A stretch of DNA of 64,000 nucleotides from IMG/VR virus record IMGVR_UViG_3300008111_002402, positions 1 to 64,000 of that record, one strand, 5' to 3'. The DNA comes from a virus. Numbering within the stretch: the first letter of the stretch is position 1; each line of letters begins with the position of its first letter. Position numbers and translations under genes: made by a program. Positions 1 to 7,062 of the stretch are shown one piece after another. The notes under the pieces were generated by a model. The model was not told the DNA's origin. It made no database searches and worked only from the letters and a program-made list of their open reading frames with translations.

Positions 1-4
1 GATA

Positions 5-325
5 ATGAATATTCACGTAACTGATAACGCCATCACAGAACTCCGTGCCAACAAGGAGCATGATGTTCAACATTATCGCATGGGTGTCATGCCCGGCGGA
101 TGTTCAGGATTTAAATATACACTCATGTTGGAAGATGTTGCTGCCGATGATGATGTGCTCATTGATGCCGCCGCCGATGTGAAAATCATTGTTGATCCTT
201 TCTCAGCGCAATATCTTGAAGGTGCTGAATTGGATTATGTCAAGACATTGACGGAATCCGGATTTACATTTAAAAATCCCAACGCCACAGGCGGATGCGG
301 ATGTGGGTCAAGTTTCTCGGCATAA
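5..325 (+). CDS. A-type iron-sulfur cluster carrier (HesB/IscA-like)
   Basis: A 106-residue protein of the HesB/IscA/ErpA family, which hold and deliver [Fe-S] clusters to apo-enzymes. The sequence shows the three expected cysteines: one in PGGCSGF (about residue 33) and a C-terminal GGCGCG pair (about residues 98-100), at family-typical length. The start lies 4 bases into the window, so a longer N terminus cannot be excluded, but the family begins at this point. It is followed 19 bases later by the adenylosuccinate synthetase-like gene. Such carriers are known in marine T4-like phages. The seven radical SAM proteins downstream need [4Fe-4S] clusters, so a role in supplying them is an attractive inference. 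Confidence 0.9.
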   Translation: MNIHVTDNAITELRANKEHDVQHYRMGVMPGGCSGFKYTLMLEDVAADDDVLIDAAADVKIIVDPFSAQYLEGAELDYVKTLTESGFTFKNPNATGGCGCGSSFSA

Positions 326-344
326 CTACACATAGGATTATATT

Positions 345-1367
345 ATGATTAAACATGCAGACATTGTAATTGATTTACAGGCAGGTGACACAGGAAAGGG
401 TAAGGTGTCACATCATTTGGCAAAACAGCGTGACTATGATGTAGTCTTACGTTTCAATGGCGGCGCCAATGCCGGACACACCATCTATCATGAAGGACAA
501 AAGGTGGTGACACATCAAGTTCCTGTGGGGGTGTTCTACAACATTCCCTGCATTATTGGTCCTGGGTGTGTCGTAAATATTCCAGCCTTGGTTGAAGAAA
601 TTAACATGTTGAAGAAATTGGGATTTGAAACCAACATTTATGTTGATAAGCGTTGTCACATCACGGCACCCGCCCATATTGCCGAAGATGGTCAAGATAA
701 TAAAATTGGGACAACACGCCAAGGCATTGGTCCCACCTATCGGGACAAGTATGCCCGTACAGGAAATCGTCTGGGTGATTTAGTTACATTCAATGATTTC
801 ACCCGGCCCTATGGCGTAATTGATGTTGCCCAATATTTTTTTCAGATGCCGCGTGAATTAACTGTATTGTGTGAGGGAGCTCAAGGATTTCAAATTGACA
901 TTGATTGGGGAGATTATCCCTATGTCACAAGTTCACATTGCACAACAGGCGCCGTGGCATTGAATGGTATTGCTCCGCGCACATGGCGCAATGTGTATGG
1001 TGTCATGAAGGCATATGAAACCTACTCAGGATTTAAAACACATTACACACAAGATGATGCTGTGTTTGCATCCATTCAAGAAGTGGGGCAAGAATTTGGC
1101 GCCACGACAGGCAGAAAGCGACAGGTGCGCTGGTTACATCTTGATGATGTCATTCAAGCCATGCATGTGAATGACGTTACAGATTTAATTATCAACAAGG
1201 TGGATGTATTGGAAGTAGTGGGTGTGTTTGGTGTTGTGCATCAAGGAACAAATCATATGTTCCGTAATGTTGATGATTTTAGGCGATTTGTAGAAAGGAC
1301 AATTCGTAATGAATATAAGTATAAACTGAATAGCATTGTTTGGTCAACTTCACCGGAGACAGTATGA
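345..1367 (+). CDS. Short adenylosuccinate synthetase-like enzyme (PurA/PurZ family)
   Basis: PurA joins aspartate to IMP using GTP; the related phage PurZ acts on dGMP to start 2-aminoadenine synthesis. Visible motifs are P-loop GDTGKGK (residues 14-20; PurA usually has GDEGKGK), NAGHT with the catalytic His at about 45, IGTTRQGIGP, EGAQGFQIDIDWG, YPYVTSS, GATTGR and a C-terminal STSPE equivalent of the guanine-binding STGP. At 340 residues it is about 90 shorter than bacterial PurA (about 430), like archaeal and phage forms. The catalytic Asp (D15) is kept, while the next residue is Thr instead of Glu. PurA versus PurZ cannot be settled by eye. GMP reductase lies 4.6 kb downstream. The stop overlaps the next start (ATGA). 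Confidence 0.85.
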   Translation: MIKHADIVIDLQAGDTGKGKVSHHLAKQRDYDVVLRFNGGANAGHTIYHEGQKVVTHQVPVGVFYNIPCIIGPGCVVNIPALVEEINMLKKLGFETNIYVDKRCHITAPAHIAEDGQDNKIGTTRQGIGPTYRDKYARTGNRLGDLVTFNDFTRPYGVIDVAQYFFQMPRELTVLCEGAQGFQIDIDWGDYPYVTSSHCTTGAVALNGIAPRTWRNVYGVMKAYETYSGFKTHYTQDDAVFASIQEVGQEFGATTGRKRQVRWLHLDDVIQAMHVNDVTDLIINKVDVLEVVGVFGVVHQGTNHMFRNVDDFRRFVERTIRNEYKYKLNSIVWSTSPETV

Positions 1368-2137
1368 AAATTTTAGTTATGGGATTACCTGGTTCAGGCA
1401 AGACCACCTTGGCAAAGGTGCTTGCTGAAAAGCTCAAGGCGGCATATTTCAATGCCGATGAAGTGCGTAAGATGTTCAATGATTGGGACTTTTCAGAAGA
1501 AGGAAGAATTCGTCAGGCTTCACGCATGCGCGACTTATCACATGTAGCCAACACGGAATATAGTGTTGCTGATTTTGTATGCCCCACACCAGATACGCGC
1601 TGGGCATTTGAACCTGATTTCGTCGTGTTCATGAACACCATTGAGGCAGGACGATTTGAAGATACCAATAAGGTGTTTATTCGCCCAGATTTTGTTGATG
1701 TTGAAATCACAGCTTGGGGCGATGTAAATGTTCAGACAGATGACATTGTTGCCAAGATTGAAAAGACGTTTGCTCCGAGGCCTGTGTTCAATTGGAAGGC
1801 ACCCACAGGATTGATGATTGGACGTTTTCAACCCTTCCATGATGGGCATGTGAAGTTGTTTGAAACCATCTTGGAAAAGGAAGGGCAGGTGTTGATTGGT
1901 ATCCGTGACACTCACGGCACGGATGCAAAGAATCCGTTTACTTCATATGAAGTTGAAAATTTCATTGATGAAAAATTGCGCGACAAGTATGAAGGACGGT
2001 ATCACATCTATTATCTTCCTAACATCACCGGTGTGTATTATGGGCGAGATGTTGGGTACAAGGTGGAACAAATTCATCTAGATGCCCAAACAGAATCCAT
2101 CTCGGCAACTAACGTGCGTAAGGAGATGGGATTGTAA
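1364..2137 (+). CDS. Fusion of APS-kinase-like P-loop domain and HxGH nucleotidyltransferase
   Basis: The first half (residues 1 to about 145) opens with a Walker A motif GLPGSGKTT and looks like adenylylsulfate kinase or related small-molecule kinases. The second half (about 150 to 257) carries GRFQPFHDGH and ISATNVR, the HxGH and ISxTxxR signatures of cytidylyl/NMN adenylyltransferases and ATP sulfurylase. A kinase joined to a nucleotidyltransferase recalls bifunctional PAPS synthase or NadR-like enzymes; the substrate cannot be read from the sequence. I chose the ATG at 1364 because it overlaps the upstream stop (ATGA) and has GGAG nine bases before it; an in-frame ATG at 1340 lies inside the upstream gene. 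The next gene overlaps by TAATG. Confidence 0.75.
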   Translation: MKILVMGLPGSGKTTLAKVLAEKLKAAYFNADEVRKMFNDWDFSEEGRIRQASRMRDLSHVANTEYSVADFVCPTPDTRWAFEPDFVVFMNTIEAGRFEDTNKVFIRPDFVDVEITAWGDVNVQTDDIVAKIEKTFAPRPVFNWKAPTGLMIGRFQPFHDGHVKLFETILEKEGQVLIGIRDTHGTDAKNPFTSYEVENFIDEKLRDKYEGRYHIYYLPNITGVYYGRDVGYKVEQIHLDAQTESISATNVRKEMGL

Positions 2138-2355
2138 TGGTTCAGCGTAAACGACACATTGCCAAAGCCATTAGTTGGCGAATACTAGGTACTATAGACA
2201 CCATGATAATTGCCGGATTAATTTCCGGTAGTTGGAAAATTGGTGTATCAGTGGGTGGTGTGGAAGTCATCACAAAGATTGCCTTATATTATTTCCATGA
2301 ACGTCTATGGTATAATTACGTTTCTTTTGGATTAGATAAAGATTTACAAGATTGA
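2137..2355 (+). CDS. DUF2061 small membrane protein
   Basis: A 72-residue protein with the DUF2061 hallmarks: a basic start followed by KAISWRILGTIDT, a hydrophobic stretch, then KIALYYFHERLWYN. Two short membrane segments are likely (about residues 18-34 and 38-56). Function is unknown; family members often sit next to APS-kinase or sulfate-activation genes, which fits the kinase-like gene immediately upstream (TAATG overlap). The stop overlaps the next start (TGATG). Confidence 0.8.
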   Translation: MVQRKRHIAKAISWRILGTIDTMIIAGLISGSWKIGVSVGGVEVITKIALYYFHERLWYNYVSFGLDKDLQD

Positions 2356-2867
2356 TGAAAGTTGGATTGTTTTTTACGGGAGGGGTTGAGAGTACTTTGT
2401 TGTTGAACCGATTGTCTAAAGAAGATAATGTGTTACAACTTTATACTGTACTTGACCCTTCCATTAACTTAGACAGAATAGAAAACATAGTAACATATAT
2501 AAATGAAAATAATAATGTTAGTGTGAATTTTCCTTTTACAATCCCTGTGAAGAATACAAAAGAAGATAAGGATAGAACGTTTATTAGATGGGCACTACAT
2601 TTAGCAAAGGTGGAAGTTGATATGTTATATATTGGCAGCAATGAACATATGGACCATTTACCTAAACGCGAATATTTAAATAACAATAAAATAGTTCTAC
2701 CTTTTAAAGGATTACAAAAAGATAGAATCATTGAGATGTACAAAAATGAAGGATTATTAGAATTATTGAATATGACACATAGTTGTTTCATAGATAAAAT
2801 ATCACATTGCAGTAAATGTATTGGTTGTGTTGAAAGAACATGGGCATTTGAGAGGAATAATTTATGA
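2355..2867 (+). CDS. QueC-like PP-loop ATPase (short form)
   Basis: This 170-residue protein resembles 7-cyano-7-deazaguanine synthase QueC, which makes preQ0. It has a PP-loop-like N terminus FTGGVESTLLL (canonical SGGxDS, here with Thr first and Glu for Asp) and a C-terminal C-x7-C-x2-C-x2-C cluster followed by ER-WAF, matching the QueC zinc site. QueC is usually about 225-230 residues, so the middle is shortened. The altered PP-loop may mean changed or lost activity. ATG at 2355 overlaps the upstream stop; an in-frame TTG at 2352 is the alternative. A second QueC-like gene lies at 23094. No other preQ0 pathway gene is seen in the window. Confidence 0.65.
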   Translation: MKVGLFFTGGVESTLLLNRLSKEDNVLQLYTVLDPSINLDRIENIVTYINENNNVSVNFPFTIPVKNTKEDKDRTFIRWALHLAKVEVDMLYIGSNEHMDHLPKREYLNNNKIVLPFKGLQKDRIIEMYKNEGLLELLNMTHSCFIDKISHCSKCIGCVERTWAFERNNL

Positions 2868-3082
2868 ATGGTAAAGGAGATGCACCCAGACCGTTAAGTG
2901 TAGATAAAAATATCTACAATGACAATTGGGATAGAATCTTTGGAAAACAAGAAGAAATTTGTGAGTATAGCGGATTACCTAACACGGAGAGTTATAATGC
3001 ATCCAAACGAAGTGCAACTTACACGGGAGAACATCCCAGAATTGATGAAGATGGCAACCGAATTGAGCAAGAACCATGTTGA
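2864..3082 (+). CDS. Small conserved phage protein, unknown function
   Basis: A 72-residue hydrophilic protein beginning MNGKGDAPRPLSVDK and containing NDNWDRIFGK, a pattern that recurs in small proteins of many phages but has no known function. The ATG overlaps the stop of the QueC-like gene (ATGA), supporting translational coupling. Its last 86 bases are overlapped by a second frame with its own ribosome binding site (2997-3131). Confidence 0.6.
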   Translation: MNGKGDAPRPLSVDKNIYNDNWDRIFGKQEEICEYSGLPNTESYNASKRSATYTGEHPRIDEDGNRIEQEPC

Positions 3083-3131
3083 GGCTCTTAAGGAACAGTG
3101 CATCCGACAAAATGTGTCGTATAACGTTTAA
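2997..3131 (+). CDS. Possible 44-residue overlapping gene
   Basis: An ATG at 2997, preceded by CGGAGAG eight bases upstream, opens a 44-codon frame that overlaps the end of the preceding gene for 86 bases and runs on alone for 49. The product is charged and probably helical (LTRENIPELMKMATEL region). The frame is also open upstream to 2919, but that longer version has no good ribosome site. No homologue is recognised. The ribosome site and the lack of any other gene in 3083-3131 are the only support. Confidence 0.4.
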   Translation: MHPNEVQLTRENIPELMKMATELSKNHVEALKEQCIRQNVSYNV

Positions 3132-3143
3132 CATGGGATAAAG

Positions 3144-3836
3144 ATGGATCAGACACTTCCTTCTTTTTTCGGAAATTTTTCTATACCTCGAGGTATATTG
3201 TGGGTATATGCCAATAAGTGCGGATCCACTTTTTTAGAAAATTTTTTTAATAAAAAGGGATATAAACAATTGGCTATACGTGATGAGTCATCTAATGAGT
3301 TAATAGATGACCTTTCTATAAAAGAAAGATATTTCATTTATAGAGATCCTGTTGATAGATTTATGGCTTGGTATAATGTATTCGTCTACAGGGATAAAGT
3401 AGATGCTAGTAATCTTAAATATAATTTAACAAATGATAAGTTATATTCAGAAGCATTTCTAAAATTATCTTTCAACAAACATCCTGATTTAATTTCAAGT
3501 GCATATAATTTTCTTTCCTCATATAAGGATTATGAATTATATGATTTACTACAGTATGATACCCATACGGTGCCACTAATAAATTATTTCAAGTACACAA
3601 AAGGTGACCCAAAAAAATACCGTATAGTGAATATCACCTCATTGTCTCATGTTATACATGATAAATTTTTTGAATGGCATACGGGGAGTTTTAATAAAAA
3701 TGCTATTCTTTCAAGAGATAATATAGTTCTTCTTCAAAAGATTGTTGAAATACTACAACCTCTATATTCTGGAGATTTTGAAATTCTATATCCAGAAACT
3801 TTAAAAAATAATTCAACTGATAAACAGGAGGAATGA
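3144..3836 (+). CDS. Sulfotransferase-like protein
   Basis: A 230-residue protein with the two cofactor signatures of PAPS-dependent sulfotransferases: an N-terminal strand-loop WVYANKCGSTFLENFF (5'-phosphosulfate loop, about residues 20-35) and YFIYRDPVDRFMAWY (3'-phosphate site, about 62-77). These enzymes transfer sulfate to carbohydrates or other acceptors; the acceptor here is unknown. Family members are often 220-300 residues. It is AT-rich and clearly related in layout to 25261-25926. Supply of PAPS by the kinase-like fusion at 1364 is only an inference. The stop overlaps the next small gene. Confidence 0.65.
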   Translation: MDQTLPSFFGNFSIPRGILWVYANKCGSTFLENFFNKKGYKQLAIRDESSNELIDDLSIKERYFIYRDPVDRFMAWYNVFVYRDKVDASNLKYNLTNDKLYSEAFLKLSFNKHPDLISSAYNFLSSYKDYELYDLLQYDTHTVPLINYFKYTKGDPKKYRIVNITSLSHVIHDKFFEWHTGSFNKNAILSRDNIVLLQKIVEILQPLYSGDFEILYPETLKNNSTDKQEE

Positions 3837-3928
3837 TGCCACACCCACACAAGAACCGTCCACGTAAAGGCCGGCGAAAGGTTGGTAGCAAAAAGCGTCG
3901 AGCACGCAATATTCGCAGAAAGAGATAA
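3836..3928 (+). CDS. Arg/Lys-rich 30-residue mini-protein
   Basis: Begins MPHPHKNRPRKG and consists almost wholly of Arg, Lys, Gly and His, ending RRKR. A strong ribosome site (AGGAGGA) stands just before two tandem ATGs (3833 and 3836). The first lies inside the stop of the upstream gene. The stop TAA is fused to the next start (TAATGG). Such extreme charge suggests nucleic-acid or ribosome binding, but no function is known. Too short for routine gene calling. Confidence 0.55.
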   Translation: MPHPHKNRPRKGRRKVGSKKRRARNIRRKR

Positions 3929-4041
3929 TGGCGAATAAATATATCGCTGAAGTTTGGCGTAAAATAAAGAATAAGAAAACAGGAACTGTGAAGAAGGTTC
4001 GCGTGAAACCACATCTTCGCAAACCTAAAAAATCTAAGTAG
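3928..4041 (+). CDS. Lys/Arg-rich 37-residue mini-protein
   Basis: Starts at the ATG that overlaps the TAA of the previous mini-gene (TAATG), begins MANKYIAEVWRKIKNKKTG and ends in a lysine-rich tail (RKPKKSK). Like its neighbour it is strongly basic and would bind nucleic acid or another polyanion. The end-to-end fusion of the two frames suggests one translationally coupled unit. Function unknown. It is followed directly by the promoter of the UV endonuclease gene. Confidence 0.5.
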   Translation: MANKYIAEVWRKIKNKKTGTVKKVRVKPHLRKPKKSK

Positions 4042-4048
4042 TGATGCC

Positions 4049-4077
4049 TTGACAACACCACCTAAAGGTGTTATATT
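4049..4077 (+). promoter_or_regulatory. Sigma70-type promoter of the UV endonuclease gene
   Basis: TTGACA (4049-4054), exactly 17 bases, then TATATT (4072-4077). The spacer contains an inverted repeat ACACC...GGTGT that could bind a repressor or activator. The start codon of the gene at 4105 is 27 bases past the -10 box. Confidence 0.8.
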
Positions 4078-4104
4078 ACAATATGACTCTAATCGTGAGG
4101 TGTT

Positions 4105-5013
4105 ATGCCACATCAGGTAGGTTACTGTTGCATCAATGTCACACTAGGTAAGCAAAAAATCACCACTGGGCGGACGATGCGCCAGGCCTCATTCCAACAG
4201 GATACAGGTTTGGTTCGCACGTCCGCTTTAGCCTTACAGAATGCCAAGGACTTGGTGGCTATCTTGAATTGGAATGTTGCAAATAACATCAAGGTGTTTC
4301 GTATTGGCAGTAACATCTTCCCATGGAATTCAGAATATGTGATTGATGATTTACCTGACATGGTTGACATTGTAGATATCATGAAGGATGCCGGTAAAAT
4401 TATTCGTGACAGTGGTCAACGTGTCTCATTTCATCCTGACCATTTTGTCAAACTCGGCACTGTGAAGGATGAGGTGGCTCGGCGTTCTATTCATGACTTG
4501 AATCATCACAATGATTTGATGGCTATGATGCAATTACCTGCCAATCATTATTATCCACTAAACATTCATGTCGGGATGAATTACAGTAAGGATGTCATTG
4601 ACCGATTCATTGACCGATTCCATATGCTCAAGGAAGATACACAAAAGCGATTGGTTGTGGAGAATGATGACAAGGCGAATGCCTTCTCGGTTAAGCAATT
4701 GTATGATGACATTTATTCACAAATCAATACACCCATCACCTTTGACTATTTTCATCATACCTTTCATCCTGATGGTATGACAAGTCATGGTGCCGCGCAT
4801 TTGGCAGCAACCACGTGGGATTGTACGCCGCTGTTTCACTACAGCGAAAGTAAAAATCTCAATGAGAATGTACAGGGCAATCCTCGTGCCCATTCTGATT
4901 ATGCATTCAACTTCATTGATGATTATGGACTAAATATTGACATAGACCTTGAGACCAAGGCGAAAGAACTTGCACTGATGAAATATCGGGAGATACAACA
5001 TGAAATGGTATAG
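4105..5013 (+). CDS. uvsE: UV damage endonuclease (UvdE/UvsE family)
   Basis: UvsE nicks DNA 5' to UV photoproducts and starts alternative excision repair. The protein (302 residues) begins with the family-typical VGYCCIN-TLG segment and has the (F)RIGSNIFPWNSE motif, SFHPDHF, NIHVGMNYSKD, VVENDD and FHHTFHP segments carrying the conserved metal-binding His, Asp and Glu residues of a TIM barrel. Length is normal for the family. It has its own sigma70-type promoter 28 bases upstream, so it probably opens an operon with the PspC-like, amidase, DsbA and GMP reductase genes. UV repair suits a surface-ocean virus. Confidence 0.88.
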   Translation: MPHQVGYCCINVTLGKQKITTGRTMRQASFQQDTGLVRTSALALQNAKDLVAILNWNVANNIKVFRIGSNIFPWNSEYVIDDLPDMVDIVDIMKDAGKIIRDSGQRVSFHPDHFVKLGTVKDEVARRSIHDLNHHNDLMAMMQLPANHYYPLNIHVGMNYSKDVIDRFIDRFHMLKEDTQKRLVVENDDKANAFSVKQLYDDIYSQINTPITFDYFHHTFHPDGMTSHGAAHLAATTWDCTPLFHYSESKNLNENVQGNPRAHSDYAFNFIDDYGLNIDIDLETKAKELALMKYREIQHEMV

Positions 5014-5266
5014 AAGTGAAACTAACAAGAAGTTTGGGGGAGTATGTGGCGGTATTGGTGAGATGTACGATTGGGATGTTACTGTCGTACGCATTGCAGC
5101 ATTTTGCCTATTGTTCACCCCGGTGCCCATTGTGATTGCATATTTTGCCGCCTGGTTCATCATCCCCACAAAAGGAGAACTAGATGCTGGCAACACTATC
5201 ACTAGCAGTGATGCTACAACTCGCAGCGGCAGAACCAAAGATAAAAAAGAATTTCTTGCCGGGTAA
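5000..5266 (+). CDS. PspC-domain membrane protein
   Basis: An 88-residue protein with the PspC signature: KFGGVCGGIGEMYDWD, then VTVVRIAAFCLLF and a membrane segment ending FAAWFIIP (about residues 30-57). PspC in bacteria senses envelope stress; short phage versions are of unknown role. The start overlaps the end of the UV endonuclease by 14 bases, and its last 83 bases overlap the start of the amidase gene. A possible role is keeping the host membrane intact until lysis. Confidence 0.75.
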   Translation: MKWYRSETNKKFGGVCGGIGEMYDWDVTVVRIAAFCLLFTPVPIVIAYFAAWFIIPTKGELDAGNTITSSDATTRSGRTKDKKEFLAG

Positions 5267-5708
5267 GGTTCCCCGTGACACAACAAAAAATTATGTTGTT
5301 ATTCATAATGATGGAGGGAATTTAAATGCGAGTGCAACACGATTGGTTTTACGGGCAAGAAAATTGGCATACCATTATTTCATCCAAACTGATGGGTCAA
5401 TTTTTCAATTCATGGATTTACGCCATAGTGCAAAACATGCAGGCGATTCACGTTGGGGTGGTATGTTTGGTTGGAATGGCTTTAGCATAGCCATTGCACT
5501 ACAAGGAACAAATTCCACCAATTATAGCTGTAAGCAGTACGAGAGCTTGAAAAATTTATTATCTTATATTAGATTGCGGTATCCTGATAATGTTGAGAAA
5601 CCCATACTAGGTCATTCAGATATTGCATGGCCTCGGGGCAGAAAACATGACCCAGGGAAAAACTTTGACTTGAGGAACATAGAACATGACTCTACCTGCA
5701 TCACCTGA
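5184..5708 (+). CDS. Exported N-acetylmuramoyl-L-alanine amidase (Amidase_2)
   Basis: Cleaves the amide between MurNAc and the stem peptide of peptidoglycan. Residues 1-16 form a probable signal peptide ending LQLAAAEP. The amidase_2/T7-lysozyme fold is marked by YVVIHNDGGN (first zinc His), AYHYFIQTDGSIFQF, and GHSDIAWPRGRKHDPG (second His and the catalytic KHDPG end). At 174 residues it is a single-domain enzyme. GGAG lies eight bases before the ATG inside the PspC-like gene. With a signal peptide it should reach the periplasm without a holin pore. The 3' end overlaps dsbA by 23 bases. Confidence 0.85.
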   Translation: MLATLSLAVMLQLAAAEPKIKKNFLPGKVPRDTTKNYVVIHNDGGNLNASATRLVLRARKLAYHYFIQTDGSIFQFMDLRHSAKHAGDSRWGGMFGWNGFSIAIALQGTNSTNYSCKQYESLKNLLSYIRLRYPDNVEKPILGHSDIAWPRGRKHDPGKNFDLRNIEHDSTCIT

Positions 5709-5946
5709 AGATAAGCTGAAGTTACTTGATGCCTTAAAGGAAATTTCGGCCAGCATGACCCGCGTTGAGGCGGAGCGTGACCTGATGAAAACATTAAAGA
5801 ACGATGTCTGCGACGACCTACAATTGAATCGTAAGGTGCTCAACAAGTTGGCACGCACCTACCACAAGGGCAATTACAGTGAAGAAGTTGAACTGCATAA
5901 GGATTTTGAGCAGTTGTATGAAACTGTAACCAAGAAGGCGTCATAA
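5686..5946 (+). CDS. dsbA: DsbA-like double-stranded DNA binding protein (T4 late-transcription accessory)
   Basis: An 86-residue, charged helical protein resembling T4 DsbA, which binds DNA near late promoters. The best matching part is the C-terminal half: a KND-CDDLQLNRKVLNKLARTYHKGN segment corresponds to the T4 KDELG...FNRLLALYHKDN segment, followed by an E-rich ELYETV end. It fits with the gp33 homologue and TATAAATA promoters seen elsewhere. The start overlaps the amidase gene by 23 bases and GMP reductase follows after one base. Confidence 0.7.
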   Translation: MTLPASPEDKLKLLDALKEISASMTRVEAERDLMKTLKNDVCDDLQLNRKVLNKLARTYHKGNYSEEVELHKDFEQLYETVTKKAS

Positions 5947-5947
5947 T

Positions 5948-6958
5948 ATGGTCAAGTTGGATTTTGATGATGTCTTAATTGTGCCACAATTTTCTGACAT
6001 TACATCACGTAGTCAGGTAGATGTGACTACAACAATCCAAGGCAAGTGGGGTACATCCATCACGGGTGTCCCCATCATTGCTGCCAATATGGATGGTGTC
6101 GGTACATTTAGTATGCATCGCGCATTGAAGAAGTTTGATATGTTTACTGCCATTACAAAACATCACATGTTAGATGATTGGATGGTGCAAGAAGATATCT
6201 CTCATGCCTTCTTAACAATTGGTATGAGTGATGATGACCTGTGTAAGGCGTTGGATGTGTCACAATATATGCGTAACAAGGGATTGAAGCCGAAAATTGT
6301 CATTGATGTGGCGAATGGTTACATGAACACCTTCTATGATTTCGTTTCGCGTGTGCGCGAGAGCATACCTGACGCCTTCATCATGGCAGGAACCGTAGTT
6401 ACACCTGAGGCAGTTGAGCGTGTGATCCTGTCAGGCGCAGATTTAGCGCGCGTGGGCATTGGAACCGGTGCTGTATGTACTACACGGCGTGTTGCGGGTG
6501 TGGGTTATCCGCAATTTTCTGCTCTCATGGAGTGTGTTCCTGCTGCTGAAGGCGTAGGAGGCGGCGTTCAGAGCGACGGCGGGTGTGTTTTTCCTGGTGA
6601 TTTCTCAAAAGCACTGGCCGTAGGAGCACAAATGGTGATGGCAGGCAGTATTTTTGCCGGCCATGATGAGTCGGAACAAGAAATTCGTGATGGAAAAGTG
6701 ACTTTTTACGGCATGAGCAGCCATGCAGCTCAACAAAAGCACAATCAAGTGAAAAATTACCGCGCTTCCGAGGGGCGTGTCGTACAAATTCCATACAAGG
6801 GACTAGTAGAACACACTGTTATTGACATTTTAGGCGGAATTCGTTCAACATGTGCCTATATTGACGCGATAAATATCTCGGAAATGTCTGAAAAGGCACA
6901 ATTCATCCAAGTAAACAATGTCCTTAACCGCTCTTTGGAGCAATATACGGTGCGATGA
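5948..6958 (+). CDS. guaC: GMP reductase
   Basis: Converts GMP to IMP and ammonia with NADPH. The 336-residue barrel matches GuaC more closely than IMP dehydrogenase. It has no CBS insert, the catalytic loop GIGTGAVCTTRRVAGVGYPQ has the nucleophile Cys at 177, and there are SDGGC, FYGMSS, and YRASEGRVV followed by the DILGGIRSTC end. Paired with the adenylosuccinate synthetase-like gene at 345 it would form a route GMP to IMP to adenylosuccinate, that is, recycling host G nucleotides into A for an AT-rich genome. That use is inferred. The stop overlaps the following 34-residue frame. Confidence 0.85.
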   Translation: MVKLDFDDVLIVPQFSDITSRSQVDVTTTIQGKWGTSITGVPIIAANMDGVGTFSMHRALKKFDMFTAITKHHMLDDWMVQEDISHAFLTIGMSDDDLCKALDVSQYMRNKGLKPKIVIDVANGYMNTFYDFVSRVRESIPDAFIMAGTVVTPEAVERVILSGADLARVGIGTGAVCTTRRVAGVGYPQFSALMECVPAAEGVGGGVQSDGGCVFPGDFSKALAVGAQMVMAGSIFAGHDESEQEIRDGKVTFYGMSSHAAQQKHNQVKNYRASEGRVVQIPYKGLVEHTVIDILGGIRSTCAYIDAINISEMSEKAQFIQVNNVLNRSLEQYTVR

Positions 6959-7062
6959 TGAAAATTGTAGATAAAATTGTTGATTGGCTTATCACAAAGT
7001 TGCTAGATTATAAATTTTACAGACAAAAAAAGAACAATAACGATGAATTCATTTATCCATGA
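6958..7062 (+). CDS. 34-residue hypothetical protein
   Basis: A short frame with start codons at 6955 and 6958 inside the GMP reductase stop (ATGATGA), ending 7062 in the start of the next gene (ATGA). The coupling on both sides is the main evidence. It has an amphipathic helix (residues 2-20, KIVDKIVDWLITKLLD) followed by a basic then acidic tail. Function unknown. Confidence 0.5.
   Translation: MKIVDKIVDWLITKLLDYKFYRQKKNNNDEFIYP

Noticed and set aside
345-1367. Firm claim that the phage has a 2-aminoadenine (Z) genome
   Set aside because: The catalytic Asp is kept and the partner genes (DatZ, MazZ, dedicated polymerase) are not seen in this window; the evidence is not enough.
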